A stretch of 64,000 bases of DNA from Pseudomonadaceae bacterium (GCA_024743175.1 JANSXA010000008.1:62001-126000), one strand, 5' to 3'. Numbered from the stretch's first letter, positions 52,566-61,834 are shown. Program-made: numbers and translations. Notes: generated by a model from the sequence alone, not told the origin.

Positions 52566-53548
52566 TGATATTCAGCCAGTCCTACAAAAGTGCCGTCATT
52601 GCGAAAAGCCAGTTCGCGCATGAGAGCGGCAAAGCGGTACACGCGCGCATTGGGCTGGTCTAGGTATACCGGAAAACCCACCGCATGAATACGTACTCTA
52701 CGTCTACCGCTTTCATCAGCAAGGTTAACCCGATCTACGGCTTCAACCACATCTTCGATGGAATTGCCGGTGTAATCATCGCCAAATACATAAATGCTGA
52801 TGCGCTTGTCTGGATCGTAATAGGTGTTGATCGCCGCAGTTATGCCTTCGACCGGGCTCGAGTTGCTGAAGGGGGCCCAGGTCTGCAGGGTCTGGATAAT
52901 GGAATTGCGCAGAGCCGGAGTGTCTTCGATCCACTGGCCCGCATAGCGGGTAAACATGTAATCACCCATGTCATTCATAACCTGAATGCCTTTGACACCA
53001 GGATAGATCGCCAGTGTTTCACTGACTTTGCGGACCACCTGAGGCCATGCAACACTCTGCATGCTGCCGGATGTATCAATGACAAAGATAATGTATTCGG
53101 AATCTACCGCAATGCCGCCGACGAGGCCTGAGTCACGTTTGAAATCAAGCCCGAGCAAGCGCTGCATCTCGTCGGTCAAAGACTGTTTGGCTGAGGCCAG
53201 CTGCAGGTTTTCTGTAGAAATTTCCTGCTGTGCTTCAGAGAGGTTGTCAAACTGACCCAGGATAATCGCCAGCTGCTGTTGAAGTTCCGCCAGCTCATCC
53301 AGCTTCTGGGCAAGGTCCGCCCGTTCGTCGTTAACCTGCCTGCGCAGTTCAGCAATCTGCCCTCGAATTTCAAACAGCGCGTTCTCGCGTTGCGCAACCT
53401 GCCCCTGCATGTTTATGTTAGATTTTTCCAGCAGGATGGGCTGTACCGTTTTGGTGATCATCAGCAGCAGAATGATAGCCCCAAATCCGCAGCAGATGAC
53501 GTCAAGAAACGACACGCTGAATTCCTCTATGCCACGACGTTTGCGCAT
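52562..53548 (-). CDS. TolR/MotB-like membrane anchor fused to coiled coil and vWA domain (copy 2)
   Basis: The 328 aa product from the ATG at 53546-53548, which overlaps the previous stop as TAATG (an ATG five codons earlier at 53563 is in frame). Residues about 11-38 form a membrane helix with FSVSFLDVICCGFGAIILLL; the aspartate aligns with the ion-binding aspartate of ExbD/TolR/MotB. A coiled coil follows (about 45-125). A von Willebrand A domain then begins with the MIDAS motif FVIDTSGSMQ and has ISIYVFGDDYTGN. It has a sister gene next to it. With the N terminus inside, the vWA domain would be periplasmic. Confidence 0.78.
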   Translation of the reverse strand: MRKRRGIEEFSVSFLDVICCGFGAIILLLMITKTVQPILLEKSNINMQGQVAQRENALFEIRGQIAELRRQVNDERADLAQKLDELAELQQQLAIILGQFDNLSEAQQEISTENLQLASAKQSLTDEMQRLLGLDFKRDSGLVGGIAVDSEYIIFVIDTSGSMQSVAWPQVVRKVSETLAIYPGVKGIQVMNDMGDYMFTRYAGQWIEDTPALRNSIIQTLQTWAPFSNSSPVEGITAAINTYYDPDKRISIYVFGDDYTGNSIEDVVEAVDRVNLADESGRRRVRIHAVGFPVYLDQPNARVYRFAALMRELAFRNDGTFVGLAEYQ

Positions 53549-54636
53549 TATGGCCAATCCCATGAGGGTGAAATGAACGCGCCGCCGGTAACCCGCGCAA
53601 CGTTCCAGTAGGCGGCTGATGCCATGGGATCACCCTCCATTGGAAACATGATCACGTTAACCGGGATCTGTTTTGGCAGGCGATCAACCGCTTCGCCGAA
53701 TAAGTCCAGACGCCTGCGTCCCGTTACCGTAGCGGAGCGGGGAGGGTTCTCACCCTGAGTCGGCAAGCCGTCGGTAATCAGGTAGACGTTATCTGGAATT
53801 GGTGAGAGTTTGCGTATTTCGAGGATCAGGTTAACCAGCGAAGAGCCACCGTTGGGAATGGTGTTGCGCAACTCTGCAATTGAGGCGTTCAGCGCCTGAC
53901 CGTCATACATCGGCGTCCAGTCGTTGTCGCTGTCGGCCACCAGGGAGCGCGTCTGTTCAGAGAAAGTGTAGACCTGAAAATCAGCGTCCAGAGGCAGTTG
54001 CGCTGCCAGCCACTCAGCAGTGCGTATCGCACGCTGCCATTTAGGGGCGGCCCGCTTGCGCGCATCGTCCATATTGCGCCGTCGTAACACGTTCACAATC
54101 GTGTCGTCTAACATGCTTGCGGACGTATCGATAGCAATCACTATATTGCGCCCGCCAACTTTCAGGCCGGTCAGGTATTGACGATCGCCTTCACCTTCGA
54201 AAGAGCGCACCTGAGAACCATCGTTTGCTGCTTTGAGCGCCAGCAGACGATTCACCTCCGCTTCCCGGGACTCAATGTCGGCAGTAAGTGCCTTGAGACT
54301 CTCAGTTTGTGCAACAGAATCATTTTCCAACTCTTCCAGACTGGCTTTGTTGGTCTCAATAGTCTGCGTTGTACTGGCTAGGTTCGCGTCTGATTGTTCG
54401 ACCCGGGCTTTTACATCGTCAAGGCTTTCGATCAGTTCGAAAAGATCTTTTTCACCCTGTTGAACCTGATAATCGAGCATGCGGATTTCCGCCAGCAGGT
54501 CGTCGCTGCGCTCAACGGGTTCGGTCTGTGTATCATGGTTGATGATCAGAAATATCAACACCACGGCGCCGAAACCACAGGACATGACGTCGAGAAAGGA
54601 CAGCGAGAACACATTGATTCTTCGCGAGCGGGCCAT
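53548..54636 (-). CDS. TolR/MotB-like membrane anchor fused to coiled coil and vWA domain (copy 1)
   Basis: The 362 aa product begins MARSRRINVFSLSFLDVMSC with the membrane helix at about 10-32 and D16 in the position of the ExbD/TolR/MotB ion-binding aspartate. A strong coiled coil (about 35-140) is followed by a vWA domain with a complete MIDAS set: DTSASM, a later GGSSL, and ITDGLPTQGE. The C terminus has NVIMFPMEGDPMASAAYWNV. It shares the SFLDV-CGFGA membrane signature with the next gene, so the two are duplicates. It lies six bases after the actin-like gene. Confidence 0.8.
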   Translation of the reverse strand: MARSRRINVFSLSFLDVMSCGFGAVVLIFLIINHDTQTEPVERSDDLLAEIRMLDYQVQQGEKDLFELIESLDDVKARVEQSDANLASTTQTIETNKASLEELENDSVAQTESLKALTADIESREAEVNRLLALKAANDGSQVRSFEGEGDRQYLTGLKVGGRNIVIAIDTSASMLDDTIVNVLRRRNMDDARKRAAPKWQRAIRTAEWLAAQLPLDADFQVYTFSEQTRSLVADSDNDWTPMYDGQALNASIAELRNTIPNGGSSLVNLILEIRKLSPIPDNVYLITDGLPTQGENPPRSATVTGRRRLDLFGEAVDRLPKQIPVNVIMFPMEGDPMASAAYWNVARVTGGAFISPSWDWP

Positions 54637-54642
54637 CGTGGT

Positions 54643-55827
54643 CTACGTCACTCTTATCGCGGTGTAGGTCTGGCCGGCAACGGTCACCTGAGTTCCAGCG
54701 GTAACTTCGGATCCGTTGTGTACTCCAGCCTCTGTCAGAGTCGGGTGATCCAGTGGATAAGCCGTATGCTGCAGCAACCAGTGGGTTGCCAGTGCATCTG
54801 AAATTGGCGCTGGGGCGGAGTCACTGGAGCGCTGCGGATCAGTTGCAGATTCGCCTGAAAGAGCTGTGCCGAGGTTTGCCGCCTGGCTTATTCTTTTCAC
54901 CTGATCATCCGGCATTGTCGCAGCGAGTTGTTCGTAGTTTTCGACAATATCGCTTTCCGCTATGACACTGCACTTCGGTACCCGCTGCTCGAGCTCTGAT
55001 TTCAGGGCAGGGATCGATGCGGCCCTGGGTGTCAGTACCAGGTGCTGGACATGACCCAACTCAACCCCAGCGAGCCGCTGGGTGAGTTTTTCCAGAAGTC
55101 GAGCTGCGGTTATCTCGACTTCGCGACTGGATTCTCCGTTGCTGATGCTGACCACATGGTCCTGCATCTGGCTCTGAGTTAGCCAGGGGTATACCTGATC
55201 AAAAAGATGCTGTTCTGTCTGACCGGAATGCAGAGGATCAAAGCGCGTTTTCTGCACAAACTCATCGGCGATAACGTTCATCCAGCCTTCGACAATACTG
55301 GCCGTACCCACCCCATCCATGGCTGTGGTTCGCGTTTGTATGCGGTAATCATCGCGGACCTGGATTTCTGCCAGACTCATTCGATGCTGTTCAACATCAA
55401 GAACGTGATAGCCCTCGTCTGCAGCAATCTGCAGCGACTGGCCCAGGGCCAGATCGATAAAACCTTTCACGGTCAGTTGCGCTTCGGCACAGATACCCAG
55501 CAACAGCCCCAGTTGTGTATTGCTGACCTGTCCTGACACGGCAAGCACAAGGGGTTGACTGGCTGGAAGATCAAGTTGCAGCAGATGTCGATAAATCAGA
55601 TCTGCATGGTTTTTGGCTAAACCCAGATCACCGGCCACCGGGTCCGCTGCAATGGTGGAAAGGTAGCGGTTGCTGAACTGTTGTGGATGCGATCGGGACC
55701 GTGCCAGTGCGTCAACATCAAATATCAGGCCATTGGGGGTCTGGGCCGCCGCACCGGTAAAACGTTGTGCAGGTTGATGCGGCTGGCGCAGCGTCAGTTG
55801 CCAATCGTTGATATCCAGATACATCAT
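54643..55827 (-). CDS. Divergent actin/Hsp70-fold protein
   Basis: The 394 aa product has no signal or membrane helix. It resembles the Hsp70/actin superfamily by pattern: MMYLDINDWQLTL at the phosphate-1 position, YHVLDVEQHRMSLAEIQV at phosphate-2, FVQKTRFDPLHSGQTEQHLF as in bacterial Hsp70-like proteins, and LVLTPRAASIPALKSELE at the adenosine position. The glycines that contact ATP in true members are mostly missing, so nucleotide binding is doubtful. A polar linker and a small C-terminal beta-rich piece (VTAGTQVTVAGQTYTAI) follow. It sits between the ExbB-like and vWA genes and probably acts on the cytoplasmic side. Confidence 0.55.
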   Translation of the reverse strand: MMYLDINDWQLTLRQPHQPAQRFTGAAAQTPNGLIFDVDALARSRSHPQQFSNRYLSTIAADPVAGDLGLAKNHADLIYRHLLQLDLPASQPLVLAVSGQVSNTQLGLLLGICAEAQLTVKGFIDLALGQSLQIAADEGYHVLDVEQHRMSLAEIQVRDDYRIQTRTTAMDGVGTASIVEGWMNVIADEFVQKTRFDPLHSGQTEQHLFDQVYPWLTQSQMQDHVVSISNGESSREVEITAARLLEKLTQRLAGVELGHVQHLVLTPRAASIPALKSELEQRVPKCSVIAESDIVENYEQLAATMPDDQVKRISQAANLGTALSGESATDPQRSSDSAPAPISDALATHWLLQHTAYPLDHPTLTEAGVHNGSEVTAGTQVTVAGQTYTAIRVT

Positions 55828-56631
55828 TTAGCTGCGTCTCACCTGCAGATGGCGTAACAGACGCTGATCACAATAGGTGTGTGTATCCAGCACCAGACGT
55901 TCCTGGATCAGTTGCAGCTGATGCATCAGGAACATCAGCACAATGCTGATGACCAGTGCTATGAAGGTCGAGTTGAACGCTACTCCCAGACTGGTGGTGA
56001 CGCCGGCAATGTCGCCTTCGACGGCACGATAAGCCTGTCCGAGGGCTTCACCGATACCGCGAACGGTGCCGATAAATCCAATTGAGGGTATCGCCCAGGC
56101 GATGTAACGCACCATCGACAGTTCGCTGTCGAGTCGGTCAGACTCAGCGTCGCACACGGATTTCACGGCTTCAGAGACGTCCTGTACATTGCGGGTTGAA
56201 GCGAATCGGTGCAACGCCGCCAGTAAGGTGCGCGGTAAAAGGCTCTCCCTTGAGACTTCCGGCAGGCCCTGCAATGGTCGCGTATATTCCCGGGTGTCTT
56301 CAGGCAGAATGCTCACCCCCTCGCTGACCTGAATAAAGTTTTCGTTCAGGAGGCTGCGCTCAGCCAGGGCTGAGCGCGCTTTCAAACCCATGATAGCGAT
56401 CGCCCAGAACATCAGAATAAAGCAGGATTCCTGTTCGAAGTCCCGCAGGACAACGTAGAGCGAACGGTCCTGAACAAAAGGTTCACCACTGGCCGCCAGT
56501 TCCGCCTGTTGCTGCAGAATCGCGTCAGCATTGGGTCGGATAATGGTGACATAAACAAGATGCACAATAATAACGGCGACGATCAGCGCGCTGATCTGAT
56601 AGATGAGTTCAAAAGGTAGTTGTTTTTTCAT
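55828..56631 (-). CDS. MotA/TolQ/ExbB-family proton channel protein
   Basis: The 267 aa product has four hydrophobic segments (about 8-31, 69-84, 176-196, 219-238). Signatures: YIAWAIPSIGFIGTVRGIGE in TM3 and SLGVAFNSTFIALVISIVLM in TM4, both typical of TolQ/ExbB/MotA. No ordinary ExbD or TolR is encoded here; the natural partners are the two vWA proteins with SFLD membrane helices two and three genes downstream. Its stop codon is directly followed by the start of the actin-like gene. A regular ExbB/TolQ function with an off-operon partner is less likely given the context. Confidence 0.85.
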   Translation of the reverse strand: MKKQLPFELIYQISALIVAVIIVHLVYVTIIRPNADAILQQQAELAASGEPFVQDRSLYVVLRDFEQESCFILMFWAIAIMGLKARSALAERSLLNENFIQVSEGVSILPEDTREYTRPLQGLPEVSRESLLPRTLLAALHRFASTRNVQDVSEAVKSVCDAESDRLDSELSMVRYIAWAIPSIGFIGTVRGIGEALGQAYRAVEGDIAGVTTSLGVAFNSTFIALVISIVLMFLMHQLQLIQERLVLDTHTYCDQRLLRHLQVRRS

Positions 56632-56680
56632 GTTGGCTGTCTTGTTTTAATTGTCACGCACTCCTGATGGCACATCAGCT

Positions 56681-56962
56681 TCAGATGTCTACTGGAAATG
56701 AGACCGCAAAATCTTCAGAAATCTCCTCGCTGGGTCGAAAAATCTCTCCTCTCCTGTCCTTGTCCTGGGTTTTCTTTGCAGACTGTTGATCTGCCGAAGG
56801 CTCCTTTGGGGATGGGCTCGAGTCTGATTTTGTCGTCTCTGCGGTTGCTTGTGCCTCTTTTGCGTCCGTTTCGGATTGCGCCTCGGCGTAGCTGGTGTGG
56901 CCGGCCAGTGCTGCGAGCAGCAGCAGGCTCTGTATTACTTTCCTGATTATCGTGTCTGTCAT
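56681..56962 (-). CDS. Small secreted protein of the envelope operon
   Basis: The 93 aa product starts with a Sec signal peptide (residues 1 to about 28, ending in SYAEA). The rest is a hydrophilic, Ser/Glu/Lys-rich region followed by a short conserved-looking end, GEIFRPSEEISEDFAVSFPV. No family recognised. It overlaps the PEGA-protein gene by four bases, so it is part of the operon. It may be a periplasmic linker or accessory subunit. Confidence 0.6.
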   Translation of the reverse strand: MTDTIIRKVIQSLLLLAALAGHTSYAEAQSETDAKEAQATAETTKSDSSPSPKEPSADQQSAKKTQDKDRRGEIFRPSEEISEDFAVSFPVDI

Positions 56963-59040
56963 TCTGCGTTCCTTGCGATTCTGAACCCTAAATCCTGGCG
57001 ACCGCCAATGCCATAGTCGCGAAACGAATAGCGCAGTTCCGTAATTGTGCCGTGCATCCAGCTGGCACCTTTGATCACCCGATATTCGCCACTGGCAGGG
57101 CCGGTAGGATCCGTGACCTTTTCGCTACTGGGTATCTCATAGAAATCGTTGGTCCATTCAGCGACGTTGCCGCCCATATCGTAAAGGCCGTAAATATTCG
57201 ATTTGAAGGTGCCTACCGGACTGGCTGCCGTGTGATTGTCGTTGTAACCGAATATAACTCGTCCCACCAGGGCTGAAGCTGCGCGATCTGCGTAGTTGCC
57301 GTGTCGATCCGGCGGCGGCAGGTTGTCACCCCAGGGGAATCTCAGAACGTCTGTGGCATCCTGCTTTGTACGCGGCAGCGTGCGTGCGGCCCAGGACCAC
57401 TCAGCTTCCGTCGGCATCCGGTAACCGGTGCTGCGCGGATTTACCCCGGTCACTTTACCGAATTCAATGTTGTAGAACTGGGGTAAGCCGTCTTTGTCTG
57501 ATAACCAGTTGCAGTATGCGGCGGCATCATTCCAGCTCACTGAGGCGACGGGCATATCATCTTCATTGAGGCTGACTTCTTCAAAGCTGCCTGAATCATG
57601 GCCGCTGGCAAACTGCCGGAATTGAGCGTTGGTGACTTCCTGCGTGCCCAGGTAAAACAGGCGTGTCATCTCCACCTCACGCAGGGTTTCGTTAGCGCGT
57701 CTGCCAGGTTCGCGTCGGGAGGCGCCCATACGGAATGCAAAAGGGTCAAACAGTTTCAGGTTCTGACCAGCGGCAGTGGTAATGGTGGGTGTCAGCGCGG
57801 CCAGTCTCGCTTCAGCCAGCGTTAACAGCCGCACCCTGACTTCCTGGACAAGGCCCGTTTTAGGCGTAATTTCTGCGCTGTAACCGGCATAGCCATCTAA
57901 CGATATGGATATAGTGTGAGGTTCAACCGGTAGCGTCAGAATCTGGTCTGCAGCTCCGGCGGGTTTTCCATTGATTGACAGACGTGCACCGGCAGGTTGA
58001 GAGCGCACAACTATTTCACCCGTCTGGCGCACCAGGTCAGCGTGAACCGAACGTACGTCGCCGCGCTCGAGCTGCAACCTGCGATTGAAGGTTGCATACC
58101 CATTCAAAATAACCTGCAGGTTGTGTCGCTGTGCAGACTTCAGATCAAGCTCAAGGGGTGTCTGCCCCATAAAGCGCCCGTTGACCGTCACGCCTGCACC
58201 CTGCGGCTGCGAGGTTACCGTTACGGTGGCGTCTGCCTGTTCGAGAGACACAGGCGCCAGTGAAAGCGCAATGCCTGCCTGGGCAAAGATGCGTTCGCGA
58301 TGGGTTTTAAAGCCATCAAGGCGAACACTGACCTCGCGTTCACCAGCCAGAGCTTCAATTGTCGCCGGGGTCTGCATGCCGGTCGGTTCATTGTCGATCC
58401 AGATACTGGCACCAGCAGGTTTGCTTGTGACTTCGACGTTTGCCCAGTTGGGTGCAAGTTCAACCCGCTGACTTTGCTCGATTTGTTTGCCCTGCATATC
58501 TACAGTGATCGTTTTTTCGATATAGCGGGGGTGACTGACTGTTATTTCGTGTTCGCCTGCTGCCAGTTCGAGTCGGGTTGTCCCTGCTGCAGGTTGGCCG
58601 TCAATCACAACGCTGGCATCTGCGGGGCTGAGCGCCAGCGTGAGGAAGCCGGGAAGGGGTACAAAATCCAATTGGATACGTTGGTTGCGTTCTGGCCCTA
58701 CATCGATGCTCGCCTGCAGAGGTTCATAGAGTGGCGCCTGTGCCACTACCTGATATTCACCCTGGCGTAACAGATAAACACCGCCCAGTTCAAAAGCGAA
58801 GCCGCCACTGATGCTGACGTCTGCAGCAGCTGCAGGTTTGAACTCCAGCAGAACGCTTTTTGAAGTGAACAGAAACCAGAATATGACAACAGCGATACAG
58901 GCAAAGGTGAGCAGTAAAATTTGCCACAGTGCCAGCTTAGCGCGTTGAGGTTTGCTGTCGCTGGGGACAAACACCTGCGCTTCAATCGTGTCTGTGTGCT
59001 GCTCCCGCGCAGAAGGATCCTGGTTTTCGACGCTATTCAT
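56959..59040 (-). CDS. Membrane protein with four PEGA-like repeats and an FGE-sulfatase-like domain
   Basis: The 693 aa product has a cytoplasmic tail, a membrane helix (about 37-58), then four PEGA-like beta modules (about 130-200, 200-268, 270-340, 342-412; recurrent pattern SxPAGAxxxINGxPxG, then hxhxLDGYxxY). The C-terminal domain (about 430-690) is a formylglycine-generating-enzyme/SUMF1-type fold (GTQEVTNAQFRQFASGHDSG, VSWNDAAAYCNWLSDKDGLP, YRMPTEAEWSWAARTLPRTK, DMGGNVAEWTNDFYE). The paired catalytic cysteines near the C terminus of true FGE are absent (the segment reads VIKGASWMHGTITELRYSFR), so it is probably a binding rather than catalytic module. It would be anchored in the inner membrane with its repeats in the periplasm. 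Confidence 0.82.
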   Translation of the reverse strand: MNSVENQDPSAREQHTDTIEAQVFVPSDSKPQRAKLALWQILLLTFACIAVVIFWFLFTSKSVLLEFKPAAAADVSISGGFAFELGGVYLLRQGEYQVVAQAPLYEPLQASIDVGPERNQRIQLDFVPLPGFLTLALSPADASVVIDGQPAAGTTRLELAAGEHEITVSHPRYIEKTITVDMQGKQIEQSQRVELAPNWANVEVTSKPAGASIWIDNEPTGMQTPATIEALAGEREVSVRLDGFKTHRERIFAQAGIALSLAPVSLEQADATVTVTSQPQGAGVTVNGRFMGQTPLELDLKSAQRHNLQVILNGYATFNRRLQLERGDVRSVHADLVRQTGEIVVRSQPAGARLSINGKPAGAADQILTLPVEPHTISISLDGYAGYSAEITPKTGLVQEVRVRLLTLAEARLAALTPTITTAAGQNLKLFDPFAFRMGASRREPGRRANETLREVEMTRLFYLGTQEVTNAQFRQFASGHDSGSFEEVSLNEDDMPVASVSWNDAAAYCNWLSDKDGLPQFYNIEFGKVTGVNPRSTGYRMPTEAEWSWAARTLPRTKQDATDVLRFPWGDNLPPPDRHGNYADRAASALVGRVIFGYNDNHTAASPVGTFKSNIYGLYDMGGNVAEWTNDFYEIPSSEKVTDPTGPASGEYRVIKGASWMHGTITELRYSFRDYGIGGRQDLGFRIARNAE

Positions 59041-59061
59041 CGCAGGTCATCGTGCGCCCGG

Positions 59062-60576
59062 TCATTGACTGATGCTTTCTGTGCAACGCACATCTAACGG
59101 CTCTATGCCAGGCAGTACCTCAACCGTCATGTAAACGTCCCGGCAGCCATTCTGACTGCCTCTGATGGTGTACGCCCCCGGTCGTAAACTGATCATACGG
59201 CGTTCGAACTGACCCAGGTCACCCACATTAGACATCACAATATTGGTTGCATTGTCTGACAGCAGAATAACCTCAACAGGATCCGCGTAGAGTGACAGGA
59301 GATTGCCCACTTCCTGTCGCAGATGTTTCAGATTTTCGCCCGCGTATTCGAGTTGTTGTGCCTGTTGAGCAATGTTCTGCGCATCGAGGTAAAGCTTCTC
59401 GTTCGACAGCTTGGTGGGTTCATTGACGATCCTGGTCATCAGGCGCTGAGCTCTTTCGTGTGCCTTCGCCTGCGCCAGGCCCTGTTTGGCAAACTGGATG
59501 TTCTTATCGAGATCTAGCACTGACTGGTAAGCATCCACAGCCTCGAGCCACTGCTCCTGCGCCATAGCCATCTCGGCCTTTCGCTGATAATCGCCAATGA
59601 CCGCCAGGTCATACTGTTCGGCGACCTGCTGCAACCCGCCTTTCGCGACTGCGTTGTCTCGGTCGAGACTCAGTGCAGCGTTGAAGGCGCTGCGCGCCTG
59701 CTCAAAGCGTTGATTTTGCAATGCCGCAAATCCGCGACTGATATGTGAAGCAACGTCATTGCCGGTTTTAGCTGCTCGCACGGCTGCCCGAAGTTCGGTC
59801 AGGTCAGGGGTCTGTGGATCCAGCTGCGCGATTTCATCGTAGATTGCCAGGGCGTCGTCATAGCGACCGCCCAGCTCATGGTTTTTTGCGCTGCGAAGTT
59901 TGCTGATGATAAGCGGTAGCCCTTGCGCTCTTGTCAGGCCGGCGGTTGCGTCTGCATCACCGGGTTTGATGGTCAGGGCCTGAAGAAAAGCGTCTTCAGC
60001 CGTTGTTGCGTCCAGAGCAAGCAGGGCAGCATTACCTTTCTGCAGAGATTCCTGGTACAGCTCGTTACCTTTAGTGATAACGCCATCTATCTGGAGAACC
60101 GCCCGTTGATAAGCTGCCAGGGCGCTGTCGTATTGTTCATCGACAAAGTAACCATCACCTTCTTTTGCCTCATCCATGGCAGCATCGAGGGCATCCGCAC
60201 CCCATTTGTCTACCTGCATGCTGTCCTCCAGCAGGATCTGACGTTCAACAAATTCTGCCAGTGCCTGCTGGACTTTTTCTCGATCTCGACCTTTTTGAGC
60301 AGCAGCAAAAGGCGCCAGCGAGGTATCTTCCGCTTTCGCGGGGGGCTGGGTTCCGTCGGAACCAGCAGGGCGCAATGCTGTTGATGGCGCCGGTTTTTCA
60401 AGTGTCTGTTCAGGCAGCCAGTAGAACCCGCCAATCAGCACTACAAGTACAACGGCTGTCGTGCTGAAAACACGCCAGTCCCAGGCGCCGGTCAGGGTAT
60501 TTTTGTCCCGTTTTTCCTGCAGATGCGACAGCGGCGCCTGGCGCGATTCAATAATATCGTTAGAATCGTCCGTCAT
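59062..60576 (-). CDS. Membrane-anchored TPR-repeat protein
   Basis: The 504 aa product has a short cytoplasmic tail, one membrane helix (about 36-54), and a periplasmic part with several TPR-like helix pairs (for example DEQYDSALAAYQRAVLQIDG, LGGRYDDALAIYDEIAQLDP and LQNQRFEQARSAFNAALSLD). The C-terminal 70 residues form a small beta domain (RMISLRPGAYTIRGSQNGCR) that resembles the PEGA type. It overlaps the preceding gene by four bases. It likely serves as a scaffold in the same complex as the PEGA/FGE protein. Confidence 0.75.
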   Translation of the reverse strand: MTDDSNDIIESRQAPLSHLQEKRDKNTLTGAWDWRVFSTTAVVLVVLIGGFYWLPEQTLEKPAPSTALRPAGSDGTQPPAKAEDTSLAPFAAAQKGRDREKVQQALAEFVERQILLEDSMQVDKWGADALDAAMDEAKEGDGYFVDEQYDSALAAYQRAVLQIDGVITKGNELYQESLQKGNAALLALDATTAEDAFLQALTIKPGDADATAGLTRAQGLPLIISKLRSAKNHELGGRYDDALAIYDEIAQLDPQTPDLTELRAAVRAAKTGNDVASHISRGFAALQNQRFEQARSAFNAALSLDRDNAVAKGGLQQVAEQYDLAVIGDYQRKAEMAMAQEQWLEAVDAYQSVLDLDKNIQFAKQGLAQAKAHERAQRLMTRIVNEPTKLSNEKLYLDAQNIAQQAQQLEYAGENLKHLRQEVGNLLSLYADPVEVILLSDNATNIVMSNVGDLGQFERRMISLRPGAYTIRGSQNGCRDVYMTVEVLPGIEPLDVRCTESISQ

Positions 60577-61820
60577 TGGGGAAGTTTGTTTGACTGTGGC
60601 GGAGCAAGGCCAAGATCTTCAAAGTAGACACGCTGCAGAATTCGACGCAACTCAGCGTACTGTTGGTCAACATTGCCCTGCAGTCGCAAGGTCTGATTTT
60701 CCAACTCGATGGTAGTGGGTACCAATTCAGCTTCCGCTGCGCTGCCCAATTCCCTCAAGCGGTCGGCCTGCTGTTCGGCTTCGTGTCGTTTCTGCACAGC
60801 GCTGGTGATGAGTGACGCGCCAGCAACTACACCGACGATACCACTGGCATCCACATACGCATCACTGCTTTCATACATTGCAGCAACACCGCCGATAATT
60901 GCCATGGTGCCGCCAATCATGCGTGATCGAGCCTGCGCGCGAAGCTCTTCGTATGCGATCGCCTGATCGTAACTGGCTCTGCGCCAGTCCTGGTAGGCGG
61001 GGTACATCTGTCGATGAAAGTTAGAATAGTATTCGTCCAGGGTATCGATGAATAGATACTCACGCTCCCGGACGCGTCTGACGCGCTCGAGCATAGGGTC
61101 GCTCTCAGCAGGTAGACGAACAATTTCGAATTGCCCGTCCTCGTTTTCAACAACATGGTCGGCGAAGGCTTCGGCCGAAAATTCTCTGGCAAACTTGAGC
61201 TCTGCAGTTTTGCGGATGCGTTCGATGTCAGCTGGGCTCAATCCCGACCGGTAGTCCAGCATGTCGTCTGCCAGATTTTTGTAGATCGCCTGAAAGGCGT
61301 CAATCGATTCCGGCATACCTTCTTCATAAGCATATTTGCTGGCCAGGGCTGAATACTCGCGAGTGAACCACTGTTCGCCGGTTGCATCGAATACCGTTGC
61401 CTCGATGATCATGCTCTCTCCGTTGGAGTGCACGATGCGACCGGTCACCATGACGTCAACGGCATGTGTTGGACGGGGGACTACTCTGACCGCACCCCAG
61501 TTACCTGTTGATTGCAGCAGGTTCTTAGCAAAATAAGGGACGTATTGTGATTCGGCACGGCGCACCTCTGGCATGATGATCTCTTCGATACGTTCGTCGT
61601 AATCTTCGGGTACGTTTTCGTCGAAGATACTGATCCCAACATCCAACAGTTCGTTTTCGTCGAGGTAGCGTTCAGATTGCTCTGGCGGCGTCATATCAAC
61701 GATTCGCGTGGTGTGGTTGACACAACCGCCAAGCAGAAATACGGCGGGCAGCACGAGCATGATCAACCGAATGGCTGAAACATCGCTGGAACTAAGGTGT
61801 GGTGTCCAAGTTATATTCAT
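60573..61820 (-). CDS. Lipoprotein with glycine-zipper-like segments
   Basis: The 415 aa product ends its signal with LLGGC (cysteine 33 from the listed start, cysteine 13 if ATG codon 21 is used). The first part (about 50-190) has DVGISIFDENVPEDYDERIE and DVMVTGRIVHSNGESMIIEA, a pattern shared with the other lipoproteins of the operon. A middle helical region follows. Around residues 295-345 lie two short hydrophobic glycine-rich stretches (GGTMAIIGGVAAMYE and GIVGVVAGASLITSAV) of glycine-zipper type that could insert in the outer membrane. Family not recognised. Confidence 0.65.
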   Translation of the reverse strand: MNITWTPHLSSSDVSAIRLIMLVLPAVFLLGGCVNHTTRIVDMTPPEQSERYLDENELLDVGISIFDENVPEDYDERIEEIIMPEVRRAESQYVPYFAKNLLQSTGNWGAVRVVPRPTHAVDVMVTGRIVHSNGESMIIEATVFDATGEQWFTREYSALASKYAYEEGMPESIDAFQAIYKNLADDMLDYRSGLSPADIERIRKTAELKFAREFSAEAFADHVVENEDGQFEIVRLPAESDPMLERVRRVREREYLFIDTLDEYYSNFHRQMYPAYQDWRRASYDQAIAYEELRAQARSRMIGGTMAIIGGVAAMYESSDAYVDASGIVGVVAGASLITSAVQKRHEAEQQADRLRELGSAAEAELVPTTIELENQTLRLQGNVDQQYAELRRILQRVYFEDLGLAPPQSNKLPQ

Positions 61821-61834
61821 GAATTCGCGATCCG

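Noticed and set aside
52562-56631. Zorya-type defence system (ZorA/ZorB motor)
   Set aside because: The MotA-like protein and membrane anchors recall ZorAB, but the anchors carry vWA rather than OmpA-type domains and there is no helicase or nuclease effector gene.
56959-59040. Active formylglycine-generating enzyme
   Set aside because: No catalytic cysteine pair near the C terminus and no sulfatase gene nearby.
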